Below are positions 25,901 through 36,094 of a stretch of 64,000 nt of DNA, one piece after another. This DNA is from Mycteria americana (lineage: Eukaryota > Chordata > Aves > Ciconiiformes > Ciconiidae), in contig NC_134370.1 in the NCBI RefSeq assembly GCF_035582795.1, positions 37,249,501 through 37,313,500 of the forward strand. Reading direction: 5' to 3'. The first letter of the stretch is position 1. The number at the start of each line of letters is the position of its first letter. The position numbers and the translations under genes were made by a program. The notes beneath the pieces are model-generated. The model was not told where the DNA came from and did not search any database. It worked only from the letters and a program-made list of their open reading frames with translations.

Positions 25901-26270
25901 GAATAATTTATTTTAGTCTTTTATTGACTTTTAAAATTCTGTTTCAGGTACTCAGTATCTATTTTTACCACCAAATCGCTATATTTTCCATGGTGCTGAG
26001 GTTTACTCAGATTCTGAAGACGATATCATATCTTCTAGCTCTTGTGGGAGTAGTAGTGAAAGTGGTTCATGCCGTAGTCAGAGCTTAGATGCGGAGGATG
26101 AGAGCGAGATCGAAGAGTTTTACAATGGCATAGAGGATGAGGATGCTCCTGAAAGGGAAGAGGAACCTGGATTCGGGGAAGACGGAGTTGAACAAGATGA
26201 AGCGGCAGCTGATGAATCAGCTTATACAAATGAAGCTGCAGGGACTGATCATCCAAGCAACAAGTTGTAA
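7464..26270 (+). CDS. SIRT1: SIRT1, complete gene from ATG to stop (9 exons)
   Basis: Nuclear NAD+-dependent protein deacetylase/deacylase (class I sirtuin). It acts on histones, p53, FOXO, PGC-1alpha and RelA and links NAD+ level to transcription and metabolism. Nine exons join in frame into 759 codons; human SIRT1 has 747. Order: acidic, low-complexity N-terminus with a basic patch (KRQR, about 27-30); second basic cluster PPKRKKRK near 237-244; NAD+-binding GAG (275-277) and [13 protein letters not shown] and catalytic His377 in QCHG; zinc Cys385, 388, 409 and 412; IGSS and NRE loops; acidic variable tail; C-terminal [19 protein letters not shown] segment (ESA region), which packs on the catalytic core. 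All key residues are intact. The ATG at 7464 has A at -3 and G at +4. Introns 2, 3, 5, 7 and 8 hold nothing I recognise. Convergent with HERC4. Confidence 0.97.
7936..10638 (+). other. SIRT1: SIRT1 intron 1
   Basis: 2.7 kb. The first 330 bases are still CpG island; the rest is AT-rich with no recognised repeat or exon. Confidence 0.8.
10639..10755 (+). CDS. SIRT1: SIRT1 exon 2 (codons 158-196)
   Basis: Between TCTTGCAG and GTAGAA. Encodes (D)[16 protein letters not shown] through [11 protein letters not shown], highly conserved with human. 117 nt, phase 1 in and 1 out. Confidence 0.97.
12169..12410 (+). CDS. SIRT1: SIRT1 exon 3 (codons 197-277)
   Basis: Acceptor TTTCTTAG, donor GTACGT. Encodes [18 protein letters not shown], the basic nuclear localisation cluster KRKKRK, and the first NAD+-binding residues VLTGAG. 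242 nt, ends in phase 0. Confidence 0.97.
13746..13898 (+). CDS. SIRT1: SIRT1 exon 4 (codons 278-328)
   Basis: Acceptor ATATTTCAG, donor GTATGG. Encodes [20 protein letters not shown] to FFKFAK, the cofactor-binding loop and small-domain start. 153 nt, phase 0 to 0. A second AG 20 bases upstream (TTATTTCAG) would shift the frame. Confidence 0.97.
16648..16795 (+). CDS. SIRT1: SIRT1 exon 5 (codons 329-377)
   Basis: Acceptor CCCTAG, donor GTTAGT. Encodes [32 protein letters not shown] and IIQCH. The last whole codon is the catalytic histidine (His377; human His363). Confidence 0.97.
18563..18642 (+). CDS. SIRT1: SIRT1 exon 6 (codons 378-404)
   Basis: Acceptor TTTCCCCTCAG, donor GTAAAA. Encodes [20 protein letters not shown]-type sequence with the first pair of zinc cysteines (Cys385, Cys388). 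80 nt. Confidence 0.97.
18643..22854 (+). other. SIRT1: SIRT1 intron 6
   Basis: The largest SIRT1 intron, 4.2 kb. Short open frames (for example 20108-20347 and 21579-21791) show no known protein and look incidental. No repeat family was recognised by eye. Confidence 0.7.
22855..23041 (+). CDS. SIRT1: SIRT1 exon 7 (codons 405-466)
   Basis: Acceptor TCTAATGCAG, donor GTAAGTG. Encodes [20 protein letters not shown] with the second zinc pair (Cys409, Cys412), then [16 protein letters not shown] and the NAD+-contacting IVIGSSLKV. 187 nt. Confidence 0.97.
24424..24981 (+). CDS. SIRT1: SIRT1 exon 8 (codons 467-652)
   Basis: Acceptor TATATATAG, donor GTAAGTG. Encodes the end of the catalytic core ([20 protein letters not shown], with NRE) and then a poorly conserved Ser/Glu/Thr-rich tail before [10 protein letters not shown]. 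558 nt, the longest exon; its tail differs most from mammals. Confidence 0.97.
25948..26270 (+). CDS. SIRT1: SIRT1 exon 9, terminal (codons 653-759 and stop)
   Basis: Acceptor TCTGTTTCAG. Encodes [19 protein letters not shown] (the activity-enhancing C-terminal segment), then SDSEDD, a serine run and an acidic tail ending DHPSNKL and TAA at 26268-26270. Human ends in a nearly identical PSNKS. Confidence 0.97.
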
Positions 26271-26429
26271 AGTGATCACTGACTGGTTACAGGAACTTTC
26301 CACCAGCATTAGGAGCTTTGGCATGTCAGAACGAATGTTTACGTCTGAATTTAGAGCAACAAAACCATAAGGATGTAGTGTTTATAAACAACTAAAACAG
26401 ATTTTCATGCTTAGTTTTTTACCTTTTTC

Positions 26430-26435
26430 AATAAA
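26430..26435 (+). promoter_or_regulatory. SIRT1: Proximal polyadenylation signal
   Basis: Perfect AATAAA 160 bases after the SIRT1 stop. If used, it gives a short 3' UTR that lacks the microRNA seed cluster at 26613-26798. Confidence 0.5.
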
Positions 26436-26612
26436 ATTCTATTACTGCGCACTCAACACTAACTCATCTTTTTTTTTAAGGTACTAGGAATATCTAAATA
26501 ATTGTCACTATGTTCACTTTTAAGTTCATCTGTCTGATCAGGCATCCATGTATATAATACATATTTTTGCTTAATGAATTTCAGCTTATATTATTTTTAA
26601 ACAGTTTTGAAA

Positions 26613-26798
26613 AAGCCATTGGAATGTTAAACTAATATAAAGGGAACAGCTAATTTAGACCAAAGAATGGTATTTTCACACCTCTTGCTTTGTAACAGTT
26701 TGGTTTATTTAAAACCTTCTTCTGCTTCTGCTAAACCTTTCATTCTCGCCTAGTCTGTCATTAAACACTGGCATTTTCTACGACCTACTGTGGCAGCT
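26613..26798 (+). promoter_or_regulatory. SIRT1: Cluster of microRNA seed matches in SIRT1 3' UTR
   Basis: AAGCCAT at 26613-26619 (miR-135), AAAGGGAA at 26639-26646 (miR-204/211), ACCAAAGA at 26659-26666 (miR-9), ACACTGG at 26765-26771 (miR-199a-5p), GGCAGCTA at 26792-26799 (miR-22). All five families have been reported to regulate mammalian SIRT1. Seed matches are seen in the sequence; activity is inference. Confidence 0.55.
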
Positions 26799-28027
26799 AA
26801 TTTTTTGCTTTAACAGTTACTTTGTATGTTTGAGACATTCTTAAATGTGAGTAGATAGTTAAATGGAAACAAGGCAGCGAGCGCTTGAGAAATCCTATGT
26901 TTTTTAGACTGATCAAGAAGTGCTGTGAAAATGCTTAGGTTACCGAGTTTAATACTTCCTGTGGACATGAAGTGATGTTGACATTGGCTCCTTAGCAATT
27001 ACAGTACTGGCATTTTAAACAAAATGGATCCCCCACGGCGTAAGTTTTTCACATTGTACACAAAAGTCAAATATAGCGCAGCTTGCATTAAAAATAGCAT
27101 TTGACAAATTGCCAAGGCTCTAATGTGGAAGCTAGGCTGAGTTCAGAATAGTGTTTCTACCAGCATGTGAGAAGGCACCAAAAAAAATAAGCTCTTCCTT
27201 TATGCTACTTACTGATGCAACAAAACCAGGAGAAACTATCTCGGATACCGAGAGCCTCTGCTTACACTGCTGAGTGGATAACACACAGATTAGTAGCCCA
27301 ACCTGGCAGCACGCTGTTTTGAGGTCTCGTGTCGGGTTGGGAAAATAATCTTCCACCTGCTAGCTCCACCTCGCACATTAAAAGCAAAGCAGCCGCTCAA
27401 ATTATTACATTGTATATTCAAGTGCTAGGCTGCCTTAACGCTGGATGTTGCAGATTTTCAAGTGCGGATTGTTTCCAAGTCTTTAGAACGATTTTGTAAA
27501 ATTGCACAGTGCAGTAGTAAGTGAAACAGCATTTTTCTATAAACCACTTTTTCAACATCTGCCCAAATGAACTCTACGATGTAGATTATTCATATACTTT
27601 GCTTTAATATTTATTACATTTTGGAAGATGTATAGTAGCTGTTCTTTGAGCATAAGATACATCAGTTAATAAATATTTAAGAACAGCCTCCTGTAGTCAT
27701 CAGAAAATGTTGGCATGTTGTCTCATTGTCCAAATTTAATACAGCTTTTATTTGGCTATACTAAAGAATGCAATATGTTTAGTTTTCACTTGCATGTCAC
27801 AATGTATTAGTTTGTGCTATAGGAGATATTTTAAATTGAAATACTTTGTTTTAAATTATTTTTACAGTGAGGATTGTTTTCTGCTCTTTTATATTGTATA
27901 TAGTGTCTTTTATGTAATCTACTGGCATATGTTTTGTAGAAGACTGTTTAAAATGACTGGCTATCTTCCTGCAACTTTTGAAATACAAAACCAGTGTTTT
28001 ATACTCGTACACTCTGTTCTAAAGTCT

Positions 28028-28033
28028 ATTAAA
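28028..28033 (+). promoter_or_regulatory. SIRT1: Distal polyadenylation signal (ATTAAA)
   Basis: ATTAAA followed by a T-rich, GT-containing stretch. Its distance from the stop fits a full-length SIRT1 3' UTR. Confidence 0.5.
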
Positions 28034-28050
28034 ATTGTCATTTGATTTCT

Positions 28051-30180
28051 GGTTTCTGTTAATTTCTAGTTAAGATTTTTAAAACTTAGCAATAGATGCC
28101 CTATAATGTCAAGGTATACCCTAGCTAATGTAAGGCATTCTACAGTAAATGGCTTTTTTTCATCTGCCCCCTTGGGGGAAAAAAAAAAAGCCTGAATGAA
28201 GCTACTCTGCACCGTCTTTGGTAAAATCACCTAAACCACAACGCAGCATTCTCCTTCAGAAAAGTATTTTTCTCCTTCCAAACCCTATGTTAACTTTAGA
28301 TGTATTTGCTGAACAAGAGTGTTTATTTCTGCTGGTATTCCAGTACTTTGCAGCTCTGCCACCAGCCCAAAGCTTCCTTGATGTTTGGCACTTGCTGCTT
28401 CCACCCCAACCCTGAACAGCCACGTCCAGGAGAATCTTCCTGTAAGGAACTTGCACCACACAGGAGGTCGGGGCATGTATTGGCATCACATACACAAATA
28501 TTGCACTTGTGTTTTTGTCTTCACGCAGGTAATGCCGACAGGTAAAGCCTGTGTTTCTCTTTGGGTGGTGTTCTCAGCTGCCCGGCACAGCCGCAGGTGA
28601 AGGCCAACTGCAGAGAGCCCTGGGTGGGTCAGTCCTTGGTCTGTCCCGTGGCTTCCTGGGGGCTGCAGCGGTCCTGACCCCACACACCCTGCAGAGATCC
28701 AGTCCTGTTTGCCTTCAAGGGCAAGGGCCCAGTTTCACTGGTTTTCACCTATGTAACACCTTACGATTTTGATGATTCCACTGTACTTCTGAACCAAAAT
28801 CCCTCAAATATAAATTACATTTGTATCAGGCAAAAAATATTTTTTATAAAACTCGCACACTTGAGACATGAAAGTATTAAAAACACTAAGAATGTTTTAC
28901 ACAGATAATGTTTCCCTATCAACTGCTTATTACTCTGAAAGGACTTGAAAACATTTTTCCTCTAGAATGAAACAGCTGTACCTTTTTCTACATCTAGATG
29001 AAGTTCTGCTTTTTGTTCTTTCTTGTATTTTTGCCAACATTACCTGAACAGAAGAGGAACCCCAAACTATAATGTGTCGCCTTATTCTTCCATTTCATAC
29101 GCTATCCTTTCCTTGTAGTGAAGATGTCGTCTTTAAATATTAAAACAATCATAAGGCAAATGATGGGGATGAGGAAACATTTGCTATCATCACAGCTCTT
29201 TGTTATCCCTGAGTATTCAGCATGTTACATGAAATTCATCCAGAAGCATGGAAGAGTGTGCTCAGTTCCAGCTGTAATTTGTACAGTCTCAGAAAGGGAG
29301 ATTACTTATTTTTCTCATAATTTGCATTACTATCCTGTGAAAGCACCTTAACGCTCTTAGCATTTATATTAAATAGACACACTGAAAAATGCCAAATACA
29401 AGCATTTGTTTAAGACAGTGCCATTCTCCAGCCCCCTTTCAGCCTATTTTGATGCATTAGACACAATAATGACCTTGCAAAAGTATTTCAAGTGATGTAA
29501 AAGAAGTCCGCATTTAAAAATCTTGTTACAATTTTTTCTTAATAGCCATGTATTCTCTATGGGTCTATCTTGAATCCAGTACATTTTTAATTATGTAGGT
29601 TTGATTATGAAAAATACATAATGGTTTTAAATGCATGACAGCAAAGTGTCGAACAACATCAAATTGCGAGGGGCTCTAAGAGTACAAAATTTGAATGAAA
29701 CCAGCATTCAGAATCAATCTGAAAAATTGAAAAAAGTTTGAGAAAAAGGAAGATACAGTTCAGTACCTCAGGTTCAATATCTACGCTTAAATACCAAATC
29801 AGAATGGTCAAATCTAAAGGCAGTTGCAATTATTTGCATAGTATACTTATCTACAGAATGACTGGAGAATAAAATCCAGTTCAAAATGCAGAATTTCAGG
29901 CTAAAACAACTGGCCGTGTCTATGTAACAATGGGTTATAAACCAACTATAACTAATGAAGAGAAGTCATGGAGTCATAACAGTACCCTTAGTATAGTCAC
30001 TCTGCTCAGCAGTTTTGAAAAGACACACAGGCTGCCAAGACTTAGTAGGAAAAGTAATAATAATATTAATAATGGTGCATGAAGGGAAAAGAGTTGCTAT
30101 TTGCTCTCCCAACGTGAGGCCCAAGGACCATTCAGCTGCAGATGCAGAAAAGCAGAGGCAATGAAGCAAACCATCACACT
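28051..30180. other. Intergenic DNA after SIRT1
   Basis: AT-rich apart from a modest GC rise at about 28380-28740. Overlapping short frames on both strands there (28218-28772) have no known domain or splice context. No gene recognised. Confidence 0.6.
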
Positions 30181-30186
30181 GGAATA

Positions 30187-30262
30187 CTGGAACGCACTGG
30201 CACAGGATGCTGCGGGAGCTCAAAGTGGCTCAAAAACGAATTGGGCAAATTCAGGTGGGACA
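30187..30262 (+). mobile_element. Old CR1-like LINE 3' fragment
   Basis: The stretch reading CTGGCACAGGATGCTGCGGG, then GGCTCAAAAACGAATTGGG and CAAATTCA, resembles the conserved 3' region of ancient amniote CR1/L3-type LINEs (pattern: CACAGGATG-x-TG, TTCAAAAA-x-GGATT, GACAAATTCATGG). It is short and diverged, with no ends or target duplication seen. Confidence 0.5.
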
Positions 30263-30959
30263 GGACTACCGAAGCTCCTTGAGGAGGATACCAAGGAAAA
30301 GAGTATTTTCCTCTCCCTACGCTCTGCTGTAAGCACCTGGACTAGCTCCAGGTGGAGACAGTTTGTACCTCAGATTAACCTAGTACAGCAGTTCTCAAGT
30401 GAAACACAGAAACAGAGTGCTTCCGAGAGCTGTGTTACAACTATTTGTACTGGACCTTTTAAACAACAGACCAAGCAAACACTTGTAAGGCACAGCCTAA
30501 GCATATATTCATCCTGCCTTGGTGATGGTGGAAGCAGATACATGACCACAGGTCTTTAAAGGACTACGTTTCTTAAGAGACACAAACCTGAGTGCTCTGT
30601 GACTACGGGGACTGTTGCTTTGACTCTCACAGAGCAAGAGATAACTCCGCAATCCCTGCAAACCCCACTTCCCCACAGCCCAACCCCTGCACCAGTATCA
30701 CCTGTGAAGGAGCTGCTGACAAAGCAACTACATGCGAACTACAAATTAAGTTATAGATTTTATATATTGCTAGTAAGTGAGTAAGTTTTTGAAAGCCACA
30801 AAGAAACACAATTCCAAAGTCCTTAAAAACAACACACAAACACATTTCAGTGGGCTTTTGTTATTTGGTTGTGGTGGGTTTTCTACTCTGTCCAATTATT
30901 ATTCCTAATACTGTCAAACAGCAAAGCACTGCTTCCCAGCACAAGCCCCAGCTGGAGGA

Positions 30960-31460
30960 AACCCTCTCTCCAGCAGCAGGGGGATGGCACACGCGGAGCG
31001 CCGGGCGTCTCGGACAACTGGACCGCACTCACCGCCGAGCTGGCGACCAGCACTCGCACACCGCCACGGACGACCGCACCGGCAGCCCCACTTACCGCCC
31101 CCGCGGCAGCGTCAGGAACCGGCGGGAGAGGACGAGCTGCGGCGCCGGGACCCCCCGCCCCGGGCCGGGCCGGGCCGCGCCGCCCGCCGCGGTGCCACCG
31201 GCCGGGAGCGCCCCGCCGCCGCGCAGGGCTCGGCCGGGCCGGGGTCCGGCGCTCCCGCAGGGGAGGGGCTGGGCGCCCCTCCTGAAACGAACCCCGGCTG
31301 GTGCCGCAGCCCGCTCCTCGCGTGGTTTTCCACGCGCTCTCCCGACAGGTATCTCAGGGAAATGAGGGGACTCCGCCAGCCAGGGAAAGCGGTCTAAGGC
31401 TGCACGCAATGACTGCGGGTGAGCACGCAATGACTGCGCGGCCCGAGCTCCTGCCGGCTG
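30960..31460. promoter_or_regulatory. Isolated intergenic CpG island
   Basis: About 500 bases of GC-rich, CpG-dense DNA inside AT-rich intergenic sequence, between the 3' ends of SIRT1 and HERC4. Flanks are ordinary. On the minus strand a full splice donor, GCG followed by GTAAGTGGGG, lies at 31096/31095. Long open frames cross it on both strands (for example 31092-31514 minus, 140 codons), but GC-rich DNA produces these by chance and none is recognisable. It may be a promoter with a first exon of an unannotated, possibly non-coding, gene. Confidence 0.6.
31402..31438 (+). repeat. Tandem duplication, 16-bp core
   Basis: GCACGCAATGACTGCG occurs perfectly at 31402-31417 and 31423-31438, a 21-base period, at the edge of the intergenic CpG island. 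Confidence 0.9.
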
Positions 31461-34400
31461 CACGGGTCGGCCCGCTTTAAGATGGGACGTTGCAATACAA
31501 GCGAACCTGCGCACAGGCGAGCTGCAGCTGCCGGGAGCCCAGCTCAGCTCCCTCCCCTGCTGCTCGGGGCTCCGGTAGCACCATGCAAAGCAGCCCTTAG
31601 GGGCACTGACACCAGCTGGGCCTCTTCCTGCTCTGCAGCAGTTCTACAGAAGCTGCTACGCATCCCCGCGCTGGGCTCCACGCAGCAACTAGCCCAGAAA
31701 TACCGTCTGCTGAAGAGGATTACCCTTAGTCCTTACAGTGGGGTATCACCACCTTCTTACCTTTAAAACTTCTCTAGGCGTTCGCTACTGGCTACCGACA
31801 GAGAGGAGGCTACAGAAATCTCCCAACAGCCCGCAGGGCACCAGGCTACCCTGACCTCTGCATTAACACCCTGCTGCAGAGCTGCAGCCAGAACATGGCC
31901 AGCGTGTGGGCAGCAGAGAACTCCTCCGAACTGCTGTAGGTCTATTCCAACTACTCCCTCCTCTAAAGATACTACAGATCTCCCTTATCTCCTCGGTTAC
32001 CCTCTCCCTTTGTCTATTGACAATTTAATCTTGGCACCTCAGAGTGCGTTAGGATATTCATACCTTGCCCGTGGATTGCCTCAGGCTTGTCGGGATGCTG
32101 TACGTAGCTCCCAGAGTAGTCAAGCACTGATGCTAGCAGGTACACCCGCATAGCCTCTGCGCAGAATTAAGCCACAAATAATTAAATTAGTTTCACCTTT
32201 AAAATTTTTCAAAGACATGGCAAATACAATTTCTATAGGAAGTTGGCTTTTAGCTACAGTCTGCCAGCTCTGTTCCTTCTAATGGAAAAGCTGGTGTATT
32301 TGCTCAAAAAAGGGAAGGAAACTTGAGTTTTGCACTCAGACCTGAAGTCTTCACACAAGATTAATCTTTCCTTTCCTCACTGAAATTCCTCACGTAATCA
32401 GGATGTGGAGGAAAGCAGCGAATACCTGTAGACATTCACAGCCCCCCAGGCACGGCACAGTGTAGGATTCACATGCTGTGGGCATGACCCGTTGATAAGA
32501 CTAGCCTAGAGCCTTGGTAAGATCAGGATTCCCACTAGCACCATACACACTAACTATGCTGAACATAATAGCGCTGTAGTTCATATGTGGAACAAGATTC
32601 ACAAACCTCATTTTCCTTTCTAATAATCTGGGACTGATGCATGTGCCTTTGGCTGGAGAAAAAAAAATAATGCTGACTGCTACCCTAGCCCATGCAAGTT
32701 CTTTGATCCCACTCCTGGCCTCAGCAACACATTATTTTGTTGTTTTGTAAAGGGTTGATGCAGTATGTTCAAACCCAAGGGATACGCAGGAACTCAGACT
32801 GTTCAGTCTGCTGGTAATAAGAGGCCAGTAGGTCTATATATACGATACTTTTACACAGTTGTAGCACACCTATGGTATTGCTACAGTTAGCTTTAGCTTT
32901 TTTTTTTCCCTAGTTGTCTTGCGGTCAGAAGATAAGAGACAACTTTTTCATTCAACAGATGGGCATCAGTGCAGAAAGCAGGAGGCAAAGTTTTGCAGTT
33001 AGAAAGTTTTAGCATACTCCACTTGCAGAAAATAAGTCAGTGTAACAGGTAGCACAGAGTGAAATAATGTGAACAGGCTCCTTTCCTCAAGAAAAAATTG
33101 AGGACTCAAATGGTCAGGGAACTCAAGCGTATAGAAACTACAGCTAAGTGGTATTAGTTTATTGGATTAAGTGTGTACATATTCCAGGAAATGGTCAAGC
33201 TACATCTTGGGGCTCTAAGGTGTAGTATTAAATCTGGCTATGGCAGGTGACAGAGGATGCTCTAAGCCCTTCAAGGTCTAGGTAAGGTTTTTAAAGTCGC
33301 TGCTCCAAACCTGATCAACGAAATCTGAACAGCACCTTGAAAGACACGACAAATAGTAGCTTGGTGATTAGTTCACCCAAACCCCACCTATTAGACCCAC
33401 TGACATATCAATTAAGAAATACCCACTTGGTAAGCAATGGGAACTGTCACTTATCAGAAGAAACAAGTATTTTGTTCTTCCTCTTTTTTTTTTTCCCCTC
33501 AACAACTGCGTAAGTTGTACACGGTACATGCAAGTACATAGTTCTGGCTGCGAAATGGAGAAAGTCAACACAGCCAGTTTTATGGTGCTCACTATACACC
33601 AGTCTATCATGCTGAAAACTGTATTATTAAAAGAAAGCTTTTATTCTGTATTTATCTTAACTGCAGAACCTCATGTGCCTTTAAATAAAGAGCTCTCTTT
33701 TATGGTGGTTTATGTTTGATTACATTAAGCTTCATTTATTCCTGATAAATCAAGTTTATTGCAGCAGAGAGCAGTGCAATGAATTAAAATCCTTTTTAAA
33801 GTAGTGTAGAAACCTTCTTGAAGGGAATACCGCGGCTTGACGCTCTACATTAATAACAACCTTATTAGTAGTAACTCCCATAAAGTGCCAAAGGAGACAA
33901 GTCATTATGCTTAAGCAGGGCTCCCTGCTTTAATAGTTCTACACTCGCACAGGGCAACAGCGTTCTTAGATCTTCCCTGGAAAATGAGACACAAACTTCT
34001 GCTACAGATGTAGTTGAAACAGCCTGTGTAGTTCTGTCATGCAAGTTCAATCTTCAGCCCTGTCCTCACGTGACAGGTGCAATAAATCCAGTACATGACT
34101 TCACTGCTATGACAAGCCCGCCTTTAGCAACCACAATGGAGATGGATACAAGGTTGACATGCAACTAGCATTCTCCACTGATAATTCTTAATCTTTATCA
34201 AAATGCTAATCTAATTATCAAATAAAAATATTTTCTTTAAAGATTTTTAATTATTGTAAAATGCTTTCACTGCAGCCCAAACTACTACTACACCCCAGCT
34301 GCTTGCATTATCCTTTTAAAAAAGTGGTATACAAGCTTTCCTGATTAATTGGAGATTTGATAAGGAGGAAGGCCCTAGGCTTTCTTCATTAGCACCATAG

Positions 34401-36094
34401 CCATGGTGTTATTTTAGCTAAGCATAGAAGCATAAAATGCTAAGCATTTTAGCTAAGCATAGAATGGAAGGGATTTTTTTTCCCCCTTTGTCACACGGTG
34501 TACAGAATCAAAAATTGTATGCGAAATCATACTTGATCCAAGAAAGAGAAAACACTTCCTGCTGCCCACCTTCTTCCAGCCAGAGGAAACACTTAAGTGT
34601 ACAACTTTTGTAGAGATCCTTCACAGGGCTGTTATGACTGTTAACAGAACTAATGGCAACAGAATTTGCAGAAAGTATTAAAGTCCTTGACAGAAGTAAT
34701 ACAACAACTATTAATTGTTCTAGCACTACATAAAAGTCCGTTACCTTCTTACGTAGATAATGTCTGTTTTGCAGCAGGGCACCTGTCTCACTGCAGACTA
34801 AGCTAACACCTGTAAGATAATCAGGAGCATTTAGCAAATACGGTCAAGCTCTGTAGGACCCAACTCCACTTCTTGCAGAGGTGGATAAAACCAAGGCCAA
34901 AATCAGATAAAGAAGTCTCAGGTGAATGCTGTCCTGAGGAAAGTGACTCTAGCCCTGCTCTGCCAGTGGGTTCTTAACATGACATTTAACCAACCATTCA
35001 ACACCCCCCACCCTCCCAACACTTACTAATGTCCACTAATGTTCCAAGAGTGTAAGAAATATGTCTTGCTGGAGGACCTTTTGCAGCAACATGAAGTAAT
35101 TGCCACAGCAGTTTTAGTCAACAACAACTGCACTTCAAAGATAAAGGACATCTAAGATCTCTAAATTGGACACCAAAAATTGGCAAGTGTTCAGTAACTA
35201 TGGCTTGGATTCTGTCTCAGACCCCTCATCTACAGAATAAGGCTATTACTCATCTTTCAGATTAATATTGATATTGATGAAAAAGCCAATACAGCAAAAA
35301 TCAGAGCAAGTCCTATAGGGAAATTAAATACATATATATAGTGCTGGGTTTCAATGATACATGCTAAATTTACTAAATTAGACTTGGACCTGCACAACTG
35401 AACATAAAAACCCCTATTATTCAGTAAACACCATCAACTGTGTACACTGAAAGAAGCAAGGGTCCCACGGAAAAAAACCAGCACTTGACCATGTAATAAT
35501 ACACAAGGGAAAAAGGAAGAAGACAACCTTACATTAGCCACTTCCTAATTTTTGAATATTTGCCTTTGCAATCTTGGTGTTTCGTAATTTAAAAACAGTG
35601 TTTTAATATTACCTGGTAAAATGAAGGCATAATACTTTTTCTTTTTTTTTTTTTTTTCTTTCCTCCTTTTCTTTCTTCCATGTATAATAAGATTAAGCTG
35701 CTTTAGTATTTGTTGGTTTCTTGTTTTCACAAGAGGGAGAATTTCCCAGCCAGGTAACAAATGTTGGAAAAGATAGAATATGGGCTGCATACAAAGAAAT
35801 TACTAGAGGTTACACTGCATGAGAAAGCTGTAAAAACACAGCGTTAGGGGAAAAAGAATGATCTTAACTGCACTGACTGCTTTGTATTATATCCACATCT
35901 ACTGCCAGCACAGAAACTGCATGTCATAGAATTTATTACAATGAATGAATGAATTTCCCTGCTTATCAAGTGAGATCTTTGTATCCTAGCTGTACTCTCA
36001 ATTTAACGCATGCAAAAGTTGCCCTCCAATTCAAGAAATATACATGATGCAAGCATCCGTACACATCAACCAACAAAGGTTTTCATTCAAGTCT
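31461..36094. other. Intergenic DNA between CpG island and HERC4 3' end
   Basis: GC content falls over the first 600 bases and is then AT-rich. It holds a 19-bp direct repeat (34411-34464) and a T-rich run near 35636-35660. No gene or splice-supported frame was recognised. Part of the right end may be HERC4 3' UTR if a more distal polyadenylation site is used (TTTATT on the plus strand at 35932-35937). Confidence 0.55.
34411..34464. repeat. 19-bp direct repeat
   Basis: ATTTTAGCTAAGCATAGAA at 34411-34429 and 34446-34464, a 35-base period. Confidence 0.9.

Larger units (their letters stand above)
26271..28050 (+). other. SIRT1: SIRT1 3' UTR
   Basis: A region of about 1.78 kb after the stop, close to the human SIRT1 3' UTR length as I recall it. 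It has an early AATAAA (26430-26435) and a late ATTAAA (28028-28033), so both short and long forms are possible. The end is inferred from the late signal, not seen. Confidence 0.65.

Noticed and set aside
30101-30559. 152-codon plus-strand frame
   Set aside because: It covers the old CR1-like fragment and looks like chance; no domain and no splice signals.
31092-31514. 140-codon minus-strand frame in the intergenic CpG island as a protein-coding exon
   Set aside because: Arg/Pro/Ala/Gly-rich translation is what GC-rich DNA gives in any frame. The donor is noted as a finding, but I would not call a protein.
34411-34475. CR1 3'-end-like ATAGAA repeats
   Set aside because: Only the short motif agrees; the rest of a CR1 tail is absent, so it is listed only as a direct repeat.
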